In this document: in pieces, positions 1 through 6,137 of the stretch
Position numbering within the stretch: the stretch's first letter is position 1
How the letters are laid out: the number at the start of each line of letters is the position of its first letter
Assembly (NCBI GenBank): GCA_030432175.1
Contig: JAUIHU010000100.1
Location: 1-10,581, forward strand
DNA: 10,581 nucleotides
Origin: Verrucomicrobiia bacterium
GTDB taxonomy: Bacteria > Verrucomicrobiota > Verrucomicrobiia > Limisphaerales > JAUIHU01
Direction of reading: 5' to 3'
Made by a program: the position numbers and the translations under genes
Notes under the pieces: generated by a model
Database searches by the model: none
Seen by the model: only the letters and a program-made list of their open reading frames with translations
Told to the model about the DNA's origin: nothing

Positions 1-1
1 T

Positions 2-268
2 CAGGATGCAGGTTTTAAGATGATCTTTTCGAATCCGGAACTGGTCCGGGAGTTGTTGTCGTCGGGGTTGTGTGATCCCTGGCGCAATGTGGAAGAGGCG
101 ATCTCTTTGGAAAAAACTTCAGGGTCTCTCGTTGATGAACGATTACTGGTCTGACGTGAGAATGATCTGGTGTGGTTGTGTCGGAAGGGTGAAGGAGGCG
201 TGGATCCGGAGGATGCGCCTCCAGGTAAAAGGCAACGCGCGTTGGTGGAGTTCCAGTCAGATGAGTAG
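2..268 (+). pseudogene. Rpn-family PD-(D/E)XK nuclease / putative transposase, 5' remnant with in-frame stop
   Basis: The frame beginning at base 2 reads DAGFKMIFSNPELVRELL and, further on, RENDLVWLCRKGEG and ALVEFQSDE. This is the N-terminal pattern of the Rpn / transposase_31 family (PF04754): a 'DxxFKxxFSNPExxRELL' opening, an 'RxxDLVW' segment and a catalytic-site 'L(V/I)EFQS' strand. Known members are RecA-independent recombination-promoting nucleases of about 300 residues. Here the start lies left of the window, and a TGA interrupts the frame at 152-154 while the family pattern continues in the same frame after it. The frame then ends at TAG 266-268, right after the EFQS motif. The C-terminal two thirds are missing and the ATG of the RES gene (261) sits at the break. 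It is therefore almost certainly a dead remnant. The family assignment comes from recalled motifs, not from a search. Confidence 0.72.
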
Positions 269-889
269 ATTTAAGGGACATCCGGACTACCACGATTTAT
301 CTAATCGGTTATCACTTGTAGTCGGTCAGCATCAAACTGCTGGGAAGCGCAAGGTTTACCGTTGCATCGATCTCAATCAGTGGGCAAGGCCAGAAAACTT
401 ATTAACAGGAAAAGGAGCGAAGATTCACGGTAGTCGCTGGATGGCTAAAAATCTAACTCCAGTAATCTATGTCGCATCAACGGAGACGATCGCTTTAAAA
501 GAAGCTAAACATAACTTCCAACGATTCGGGATTAAACCTTTAAAGAATAAGCCCAGGTTGATTGTCGAAATCAACGTCTCTTTCCAGCATGTAGTCGCAC
601 TGAAATCCTTATTAGAAAACTTGAAATCACCCACAATCGATGAACTACTGGATGAAGACTGGGGGAAGTTAACGTTCAAGGGGATGAGGCGCTTTCACAA
701 GCATTTGGAAGGGCATTTTGGAACTTGGGAGTAGAGGGTTTTACTGTTCCCTCTGCCCAGGATCGTAGAGGGACAAACTTGATTTTGTTTCCAACCAACC
801 AAATGAGCGGCAGTCGACTGGAAATATCTGGAAAACATGAACATGCAAATGTGCATGTTCATGTTTGCTTTTCACCGCGAATCGCTTAA
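261..889 (+). pseudogene. RES-domain toxin of a RES/Xre toxin-antitoxin pair, broken by a 1-base frameshift
   Basis: From ATG 261 the frame encodes RES features: YR at residues 33-34, GAKIHGSRW at 52-60, then PVIYVASTETIALKEA with a conserved Glu around residue 75. As read, it stops at 732-734 after 157 residues. The continuation typical of the family is intact in the next frame from 683: GDEALSQAFGRAFWNLGVEG, then TVPSA, then GTNLILF and GSRLEI, ending at TAA 887-889. One missing G in the GGGG run at 680-683 explains the break; with it restored the protein is about 209 residues, a usual length for RES toxins. The conserved Ser (codon 752-754, VPS) lies beyond the break, so the truncated product should be inactive. 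RES toxins are ADP-ribosyltransferase-like enzymes that destroy NAD+ (MbcT) or modify Prs (ParT). The restored frame overlaps the antitoxin gene by about 25 bases. GGTGGAG at 244-250 is a possible weak ribosome-binding site. A sequencing error is possible. Confidence 0.82.
833..866. promoter_or_regulatory. Perfect 15-bp inverted repeat at the toxin/antitoxin junction, candidate operator or start-masking hairpin
   Basis: The left arm AAACATGAACATGCA (833-847) is exactly complementary to the right arm TGCATGTTCATGTTT (852-866) across a 4-base loop, AATG. Each arm holds two CATG boxes six bases apart, giving four symmetrically placed CATG sites. It overlaps the 3' end of the restored RES frame and touches the TTG that could start the antitoxin (865). 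Xre-type antitoxins of this class commonly bind palindromes to repress their own operon, so an operator is plausible. In RNA the hairpin could instead mask the antitoxin start. It has no U-run, so it does not look like an intrinsic terminator. The function is inferred. Confidence 0.6.
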
Positions 890-1338
890 TTGTAGAGGCA
901 TTAAAACGAAAGAAAGAGCCCAATCTTCCGTCAAAGGAACTCTCGAAAAAACGCGAAAACCTGTGTTTCACAAAAAAGGTGGCCAAATCTTATGCAATCC
1001 AGCAAGGGGTGAAATCTGGTTTTCCAATAAAAGAATTCTGCGGACTCTACCACTTATTGCGTTCCGATCTCAAACCTTTGACTGGTTACTCTATACGCGC
1101 TTTAGATAAATGGGCTGCAGGGGACAATCCAAGTACTGCTGCCAAGAAACAACTCAAGGAGCTGGATCGTTTATTCAAGTCGTTATCCGAACTCATGGAG
1201 TCCAAAGAAATAGGCCCATGGCTGAAAGAACCGAACACAGCTTTCTCTGGTTCCACACCAATGCAGGTTATCGAACGCGGAGAATCCGACCGTATTTGGC
1301 GAATGATCTATCATCTGGAAACAGGTGAACCTATGTGA
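865..1338 (+). CDS. Xre/MbcA/ParS-type antitoxin (DUF2384 toxin-binding domain), partner of the RES gene
   Basis: The C-terminal half matches the MbcA/ParS/Xre toxin-binding domain (DUF2384): a helical stretch around KQLKELDRLFKSLSELM (about residues 95-111), IGPWLKEPNTAF (117-127), and the signature TPMQVIERGESDRIWRMIY (131-149) with a GEP ending. Residues about 55-90 (FCGLYHLL, then LTGYSIRALDKWAAG) look like the Xre-like helix-turn-helix. Such proteins neutralise RES toxins by covering the active site and repress their own operon through the HTH. The start is uncertain. No ATG lies in frame before the conserved part; candidates are TTG 865, CTG 961, GTG 979 and GTG 1009, none with a good ribosome-binding site. 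TTG 865 is listed because it overlaps the restored toxin end, as in a coupled pair. The order, toxin then antitoxin, is the reverse of most TA operons. With the toxin frameshifted it may now be an orphan regulator. Confidence 0.8.
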   Translation: MLFTANRLIVEALKRKKEPNLPSKELSKKRENLCFTKKVAKSYAIQQGVKSGFPIKEFCGLYHLLRSDLKPLTGYSIRALDKWAAGDNPSTAAKKQLKELDRLFKSLSELMESKEIGPWLKEPNTAFSGSTPMQVIERGESDRIWRMIYHLETGEPM

Positions 1339-1348
1339 TCCAATAAGG

Positions 1349-1440
1349 TAATAAATCTTTGACACCCAAATATCTCCTGTTGAACTGCCATAAGCAGGAG
1401 ACACCTCAGTTGGCAAAATTTGTGTGTCAAAGATTTTAAA
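1349..1440. repeat. MITE-like or hairpin element with TTTGACACCC terminal inverted repeats
   Basis: AAATCTTTGACACCCAAAT begins at 1353, and its near-exact reverse complement ends at 1436 (19 of 21 positions pair between 1353-1373 and 1416-1436). Between the arms a second stem forms from CTCCTG (1374-1379) and CAGGAG (1395-1400). The left arm with its TAATAAAT leader (1349-1360) recurs at 1681, and the core recurs at 2089 and, inverted, at 2201-2210, so this belongs to a repeat family. The element lies 10 bases after the antitoxin stop. It could act as a bidirectional terminator or be a non-autonomous mobile element; no coding capacity is seen. Confidence 0.6.
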
Positions 1441-1489
1441 TGCGGCATTGCACGTAATAATAAAGTTCCGTGTTTGATGGAGGCTGTTC

Positions 1490-1645
1490 CCTGCACAACT
1501 CCTACAGAGTTGGTTCCAATGGGTTACTGAAACCCAGGGTAGCGCTTGGCGCGCAACCCTGGGCTGTGTTGCGGAATCCCGTTGGGATTCGATTTGTCCG
1601 ATGTCGCATCCTTTTCATGGGCAATTGTCCGGCTTGGATGCGACT
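1490..1645. repeat. Block of consecutive hairpins, interspersed palindromic element or structured RNA
   Basis: Four hairpins follow one another. CAACTC/GAGTTG pair at 1496-1512. CCCAGGGT (1533-1540) pairs with ACCCTGGG (1556-1563), extended by GCGC/GCGC inside. GAATCCC/GGGATTC pair at 1574-1590 with loop GTT. GTCGCATCC (1603-1611) pairs with GGATGCGAC (1636-1644) and encloses the near-palindrome GGGCAATTGTCC (1619-1630). The plus strand is open for 61 codons (1470-1655), but this looks like a by-product of the repeat, not a gene. From memory, similar blocks recur between genes of Verrucomicrobiota, Lentisphaerota and Planctomycetota; this is unverified. Nothing else gene-like is seen between 1339 and 1703. 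Confidence 0.55.
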
Positions 1646-1680
1646 TCTCGCTTAATGGCTTCGCAAATTGTTTAAGAAAT

Positions 1681-1704
1681 TAATAAATTTTTGACATCCA
1701 ATTT
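1681..1704 (+). repeat. Solo copy of the TTTGACACCC-family repeat
   Basis: TAATAAATTTTTGACATCC here matches TAATAAATCTTTGACACCC at 1349-1367 in the same orientation with only two differences, and the similarity continues into CCAA(A)TT. It abuts the stop codon of the small minus-strand gene (1704-1706). Its TTTGACA part resembles a -35 box, but no matching -10 or downstream plus-strand gene is seen, so it is read as a member of the repeat family. Confidence 0.5.
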
Positions 1705-2051
1705 TATTTTCTCAACTTAACTTCTGCCATGACCTCGTAGAGTTTGTGATCGGAGAATCCGTACAGCTCCTTTATAGCCAGAATCAGTGAGAGCCAAAGT
1801 GTGGTTCCATCTGAGTTTCGCTCAAATTTGAAGATTGAGTTCATTGGACCAAAAAGTTGACGAGTATCGTCCGGACGAAAGCCGTAGTTGAAAGACTGCA
1901 TGGCCTGCAGAGTCACCAGCAAGCAATCCAGTCTCTCCTCCCCGAACTTCCCAACGCTCTCGAGCTCCTCTTGAACACGCACAATGTCATAAACACTTTC
2001 GAAAATAGTAGTGAGGCGTTCAGGCGTCAAATAAGGCAGGTTATTCTTCAT
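1704..2051 (-). CDS. Small hypothetical protein (115 aa) bracketed by repeats
   Basis: I do not recognise this protein. It begins MKNNLPYLTPERLTTIFESV and appears mostly helical and soluble, with no signal peptide or membrane segment. It has an acidic middle (VQEELESVGKFGEERLD, about residues 26-42), a FRPDDTRQLFGPMNSIFKF stretch (about 58-76) and a basic tail (VKLRK). There is one Cys and no obvious metal site. The ATG at 2049-2051 is the only sensible start and has no clear ribosome-binding site. The gene stands alone, opposite in direction to both neighbours, with a copy of the TTTGACACCC repeat touching its 3' end (1681-1704) and another 37 bases beyond its 5' end (2088-2108). It therefore looks like cargo in an accessory region. 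The long open frame and plausible composition support a real gene, but only moderately. Confidence 0.55.
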   Translation of the reverse strand: MKNNLPYLTPERLTTIFESVYDIVRVQEELESVGKFGEERLDCLLVTLQAMQSFNYGFRPDDTRQLFGPMNSIFKFERNSDGTTLWLSLILAIKELYGFSDHKLYEVMAEVKLRK

Positions 2052-2087
2052 GTTGGTTAAAAATTTAGTCGAAAATAGCGGCTACAT

Positions 2088-2216
2088 GAAATCTTTGACA
2101 CCCAAATTACTTTCTGATGCGGCGTCCTGGGAGGAATGGAGCTCCTGCTCCGTCTTTTGTGGCCGTAACGCAGCTAGAGCTACGCTCTCCTAATAAATTT
2201 TTTGGGTGTCGAAGAA
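2088..2216. repeat. Second MITE-like element with TTTGACACCC ends and internal hairpins
   Basis: The left end AAATCTTTGACACCCAAATT (2089-2108) faces the right end TTTTTTGGGTGTCGAAGAAT (about 2199-2218), whose reverse complement, ATTCTTCGACACCC plus an A-run, matches the left end imperfectly. The interior is GC-richer and holds a hairpin GGAGC-TCCT-GCTCC (2138-2151) and a second one around AGCTAGAGCT (2169-2184). TAATAAATTTTT at 2191-2202 repeats the leader seen at 1681-1692. The element lies about 50 bases before the dehydrogenase start. The rest of 2052-2268 holds no gene, and I see only a weak possible -10 (TATTAT, 2230-2235) without a well-spaced -35. Confidence 0.55.
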
Positions 2217-2268
2217 TCAGAAGAATCACTATTATAGCGAATCCTAAAATTTGTGAATTAGCAACGCT

Positions 2269-5097
2269 ATGAATTATCTCCAGTTTATTCTCACTTCACT
2301 CGTCTTTCCTTTCTGTGTTTACTCCCAATTGTCTCTCAGTCTCCCTTCAGGCTTCAAATCTGAAACCGTTTTGGAAAACATCAATGCGGCCACGACTTTA
2401 ACCATTGCTCCTGACGGCCGTGTCTTCATTGCAGAACAAACCGGCGCTGTGCTGGTTGTAATGGACGGAAGGAAACTGCCGGAGCCGGCGATTGATTTAT
2501 TGGATCGTCTGGATACCTGGTGGGAAAGAGGGCTCATCGGAATGACTCTCCACCCTGATTTTCCTCAATCTCCTTTTGTCTATCTGGTCTATGTTGCCAA
2601 AGCCCCTTTCACTCACCATGTCGTCAGTCGCTTCACTGTTGTTGGAAATCATTTTGATCCGACCAGTGAATTGATCCTCCTCGAAGGCGACGACCAATCC
2701 ACTTTGGGTGGACATGTTCCAGCCGGGCATCAGGGTGGTCCGATCTGCTTCGGAGCGGACGGAATGATTTATGTGGGGCTCGGCGAGCAAACTGCTGGCG
2801 AGCCTTCTCAGAAACTGGATACATTACAGGGTAAAATTCTCCGGATAGCTCCCGATGGTAGTATCCCTGAAGACAACCCGTTTTATAAACAGACAACTGG
2901 TAAGTATCGGAGCATTTATGCAACAGGGATTCGCAATCCATTTGGCCTGACAACAAATCCCAAGTCAGGCCGGCTTTATGAAACTGATGTGGGAAGTTCT
3001 GCTTTTGAGGAAATCAATGAAATCGTCTCTGGCGGGAACTACGGTTGGCCTAGAGTGGAAGGCATGGCCAAGGATGATGAAACCAAGGCCAAGTTTATTG
3101 ATCCGATTTTTGCCTACCCACCCACGACCGGTCGAAGTATTTGTGGAGCGATGTTTTATCCTGAGGATGGAAACTTCCCTGATCCTTGGCAAGGCAAATT
3201 GTTCTTTGTTGATTGGGCGAGTCATTGGATCAAAGCCCTGGATGTAAATTCCCCAGACCAACTCATTCCATTTGCCGAAGGCCTCCAATCACCGGTAGGA
3301 GTTGCAACAGCGCCTGATGGATCCGTTTATGTCCTTAACCGCAATACGCGCTGGCGTGATGGAAAAGTTTTTGCGGAGAACGCTGGATCCTTAATCAGAA
3401 TTCAATATGTTGGAAACGAAGTATCCGAACCTGCAGCGCTGGACTTCTCTCCCTCTCAAACACTCGCTGAAACAGGCCTCTTTAAGAATCTGAAATCTTT
3501 AATTCCAGCAGATGGCTTTCATGAATATAAAGTCAATGCGCCGGTATGGCGTCCAGGTATTAATGTTAGAAACTGGATCCGAATACCGGATGGAGAAACT
3601 TTGGAGCCCCACGATACCGAGATGTGGAGCTTCCCGAAAGGCGCTGAAATTATTCAACACTTCGACACCACAAAAGGACAACGCCATGAGACACATGTCT
3701 ACAGATGTAATGAAGATGGGAGCTTTCAGGCCGCTGCATACCGTTGGACCGACGAGGTCAAAGCCGATTTAATTGCAGATAACGAAGTCGTCTCACTTCC
3801 GGGCTCTTCTGACATCCAATGTTATTCACCTGCACCTCAACCCCACCTGAGTTTAGAAAAGTCCATTGTTGGATTCACATTGCAACTCAACTCCCGCCAA
3901 CTGAATCATAATGATCAACTGGACCAGTGGAAGCAGTTGGGGTGGCTCCCAGTTTCTTATCAATTCAATGGAGCCAATCTGGCAGCGCTCGGAGATACAG
4001 ATGCCTTGCTAGTACACCGAGTCCGCACATACCTCGACACCAACTGCGCATCCTGCCATCGCCCGGGTGGCGCATCTCGTGGACTATTCGACGCTCGCTT
4101 CAATACCCCATTGGCAAAACAAAATCTGGTGAATGGTCCGTTGATGGCTGGGGATCTTGGAATTCCGAACGCCCGAGTGGTGGCTCCGGGTTCTCCAGAA
4201 CAGTCGATTCTACTCAACAGAATGAAACGTCATGACGCCTTTCGCATGCCGCCGGTAGCAGTGAATGATGTAGCCTCTCCAGCGATTCCAATGATAGAGG
4301 CGTGGATTCTCGATTTGGGAAAGGGGAGTGTTCGGTTAATCCGCGACGCAATAGACGAGTCCGCAAACAATCTACCTGTTTACAAAATAGAAACACCCTC
4401 TGCGACTTATTACCTGGAAAAATCGGGCGCAGGTCTTTCCAGTCTCGTTGATCGTGATGGAAACGACTGGCTGGGCTTTCATCCCGAGCCTGGTAGTGGA
4501 GCTGGAGGCGAGTATCGCGGGTTTCCGAATGCTGTTCATCAGCAGGCGGGAAACTATTTTCATGCAAAAAATCAGGCAACCGATTTATCGAAGACAACAG
4601 TTCTCCGCGAGGATCCTGACCACGTTACAATCATGGCTGACAGTGGCAATGGAAAATGGGCTTGTCGCTATGACTTTACGACAACTCATTGCACATTCAC
4701 CATGACGCGCATGCCGGATGGATGGAAGTACTGGGCTCTGTATGAAGGCATTCCTGGTGGCGATTACAACGATGATGACTGGTGGATGACTTCCTCAATC
4801 CAACAAAAACAAACGCTTACCCAAAACCATGAAGGAGACATACCCGCACCGGAGTGGATAGCTTTTGGAGATACTGATATACCTCGCGCTTTATTTCTAT
4901 ATCATCATGAGAATGACGAACATCCCGATCGTTTTTATCAGATGCATAAAAAGATGACTGTCTTTGGTTTCGGACGAAAAGGCATCAACAAATTTCTGGA
5001 TAATGTTCCACAATCCATTTCTATTGGATTGGCAGAATCTGATGACCATGAAGTTGTTAGTAAAATTATACAATCGATTTCCTTGCAATCGCAATAG
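2269..5097 (+). CDS. Secreted PQQ-dependent sugar dehydrogenase-like / cytochrome c fusion (942 aa)
   Basis: This is a periplasmic or secreted oxidoreductase. A signal peptide occupies residues 1 to about 19 (NYLQFILTSLVFPFCVYS). Residues about 25-380 form a glucose/sorbosone dehydrogenase six-bladed propeller. It carries GHQGG with the likely catalytic His154, IYVGLGE, GIRNPFGL (Arg222), EEINEI and NYGWP (257-261). Residues about 400-560 resemble the linker of SO2930-type diheme cytochromes (GETLEPHD, AYRWTDE, NSRQLN). However, where those have their first CxxCH this one has CYSPAP at 518-523. A cytochrome c domain follows with CASCH (593-597) and likely axial Met660 in RMPP. The C-terminal region (about 700-942) is an uncharacterised beta-rich domain (YYLEKSGAGLSSLVDRDG, EYRGFPN, YWALYEGIPGG, FGDTDIPRALFLYHH). 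Electrons from substrate oxidation probably pass from PQQ to the heme. The substrate is unknown. There is no Shine-Dalgarno; ATG 2269 is set by the signal peptide. The gene appears to be a single transcription unit and converges on the MoxR operon. Confidence 0.85.
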   Translation: MNYLQFILTSLVFPFCVYSQLSLSLPSGFKSETVLENINAATTLTIAPDGRVFIAEQTGAVLVVMDGRKLPEPAIDLLDRLDTWWERGLIGMTLHPDFPQSPFVYLVYVAKAPFTHHVVSRFTVVGNHFDPTSELILLEGDDQSTLGGHVPAGHQGGPICFGADGMIYVGLGEQTAGEPSQKLDTLQGKILRIAPDGSIPEDNPFYKQTTGKYRSIYATGIRNPFGLTTNPKSGRLYETDVGSSAFEEINEIVSGGNYGWPRVEGMAKDDETKAKFIDPIFAYPPTTGRSICGAMFYPEDGNFPDPWQGKLFFVDWASHWIKALDVNSPDQLIPFAEGLQSPVGVATAPDGSVYVLNRNTRWRDGKVFAENAGSLIRIQYVGNEVSEPAALDFSPSQTLAETGLFKNLKSLIPADGFHEYKVNAPVWRPGINVRNWIRIPDGETLEPHDTEMWSFPKGAEIIQHFDTTKGQRHETHVYRCNEDGSFQAAAYRWTDEVKADLIADNEVVSLPGSSDIQCYSPAPQPHLSLEKSIVGFTLQLNSRQLNHNDQLDQWKQLGWLPVSYQFNGANLAALGDTDALLVHRVRTYLDTNCASCHRPGGASRGLFDARFNTPLAKQNLVNGPLMAGDLGIPNARVVAPGSPEQSILLNRMKRHDAFRMPPVAVNDVASPAIPMIEAWILDLGKGSVRLIRDAIDESANNLPVYKIETPSATYYLEKSGAGLSSLVDRDGNDWLGFHPEPGSGAGGEYRGFPNAVHQQAGNYFHAKNQATDLSKTTVLREDPDHVTIMADSGNGKWACRYDFTTTHCTFTMTRMPDGWKYWALYEGIPGGDYNDDDWWMTSSIQQKQTLTQNHEGDIPAPEWIAFGDTDIPRALFLYHHENDEHPDRFYQMHKKMTVFGFGRKGINKFLDNVPQSISIGLAESDDHEVVSKIIQSISLQSQ

Positions 5098-5120
5098 CCG
5101 TTCCAATTCTTCTTTTCCCA

Positions 5121-6107
5121 CTAATCATTAGTCCCCAATTCATATTTCCCTCTTCCAGCCAAAGCAAGATAGCTGATCCAAATCGTTAGCGTGGTCGCCA
5201 AAACAGCGATCCGCACTGGATACCCAATGGCGCTGGGTGATACAAATCCCTCGATCAAACCTGCAAACACCAGCATCACCATGACCCCTACTTCCATGAC
5301 CAGAGCGGATCGTCCGATTTGTTTGAGCGCGGTCCGCCGACTGACTTGTCCCGGACAGTAAATCGCCTTGGCCAAAAGAAATCCCGCTGCTCCTGCAAGG
5401 CTGATGGCCAGCAGCTCCACGCCGCCGTGAGGCATGATCCACCCCCACAAGGCTCGGCTGTTACCCTGGATCGCAAACCAGCCGGCAATCGCTCCCAGAT
5501 GCATGCCATTGAAAATAAGAATGCTCACAGTTCCAATACCGGCTGTCAGTCCCATCCCGAATGCCAGCAACGAAACCTGGATATTATTGGACATGATTCT
5601 TGAAGCGGCGATTGGGCGCGACAGGCTGGGAATATCGTGCATGTTGTCTTCCTTGGCCGGATTGAAATGCAGGAACTCATCCGGTACTAAATCGAATCCA
5701 AGCTGCGGATTATTCAGTACAGAAAAATAGACCACCACAGCAGCGCCATAGAAGAGAATGGAAGAAAGTCCCAACGCCCAAATATGCTTTCGAACGGCTC
5801 TGGCAAATGCATGCCACCACGTTGATCGAGTGGATTCATTACGCGAAGTCTTTGCCGCGCAGCCGTACAAAATAATGTGACCGGCAACCGCCATACGATT
5901 CAGTCGATCTACAATTGTATGAGGAGCGCCAAGTGATCGTGCCCGCGCCAGGTCGGCTGTGATCGACTGATATTGATCCAGGAGATCCATCAGTTCCGAT
6001 TCCGAAAGAGCCTGTAGGGATTTCTTCCGACGTTTTTTCAGGCGTTCAGTGGCCTTTTCAAAACGACGCCAGAGTTCCTGTTTTTCTTTGCCTTCAAAAG
6101 TTTCCAT
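5121..6107 (-). CDS. SpoIIM / DUF95 family integral membrane protein
   Basis: The 328-residue protein starts with a charged, helical cytosolic region (residues 1-105, with KKRRKKSLQALSESELMDLL). Membrane segments follow at about 108-130, 176-212, 228-248, 268-288 and 298-317. Family features of the stage II sporulation protein M domain (PF01944) are visible: SNNIQVSLLAFGMGLTAG (173-190), FNGMHLGAIAG (199-209), PHGGVELLAISLAGAAG (226-242) and IEGFVSPS (285-292). Outside spore formers this family is typically found with MoxR, DUF58 and RDD genes, as here, and its biochemical role there is not known. It is the last gene of the operon, 30 bases after the RDD stop codon. Its stop lies 23 bases from that of the convergent dehydrogenase, with no clear intrinsic terminator between them. 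Confidence 0.9.
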   Translation of the reverse strand: METFEGKEKQELWRRFEKATERLKKRRKKSLQALSESELMDLLDQYQSITADLARARSLGAPHTIVDRLNRMAVAGHIILYGCAAKTSRNESTRSTWWHAFARAVRKHIWALGLSSILFYGAAVVVYFSVLNNPQLGFDLVPDEFLHFNPAKEDNMHDIPSLSRPIAASRIMSNNIQVSLLAFGMGLTAGIGTVSILIFNGMHLGAIAGWFAIQGNSRALWGWIMPHGGVELLAISLAGAAGFLLAKAIYCPGQVSRRTALKQIGRSALVMEVGVMVMLVFAGLIEGFVSPSAIGYPVRIAVLATTLTIWISYLALAGRGKYELGTND

Positions 6108-6137
6108 GCTGTGGGTCGTTTCAATGAAATTCCTGAA

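Noticed and set aside
152..154. TGA recoded as selenocysteine in the Rpn frame
   Set aside because: No downstream SECIS-like hairpin was recognised, the family has no Cys/Sec at this place, and the frame is truncated anyway.
72..260. Upstream extension of the RES frame as far as an ATG at 72
   Set aside because: This part lies over the Rpn remnant in another frame and has no RES similarity; the family match begins after ATG 261.
1355..1365. TTTGACA in the repeats as -35 promoter boxes
   Set aside because: No -10 at the right spacing and no plus-strand gene follows the 1349 or 1681 copies.
1470..1655. 61-codon plus-strand frame as a protein gene
   Set aside because: It coincides with the hairpin block, and its codons are dictated by the palindromes. 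No start signal is seen, so it is treated as a repeat.
1349..2216. Integron attC sites or a CRISPR array
   Set aside because: The repeats lack the GTTRRRY/RYYYAAC cores of attC, and they are neither evenly spaced nor separated by spacers of equal length.
5098..5120. Bidirectional terminator between the convergent genes
   Set aside because: No stem of useful length with a T-run is visible in or around these 23 bases.
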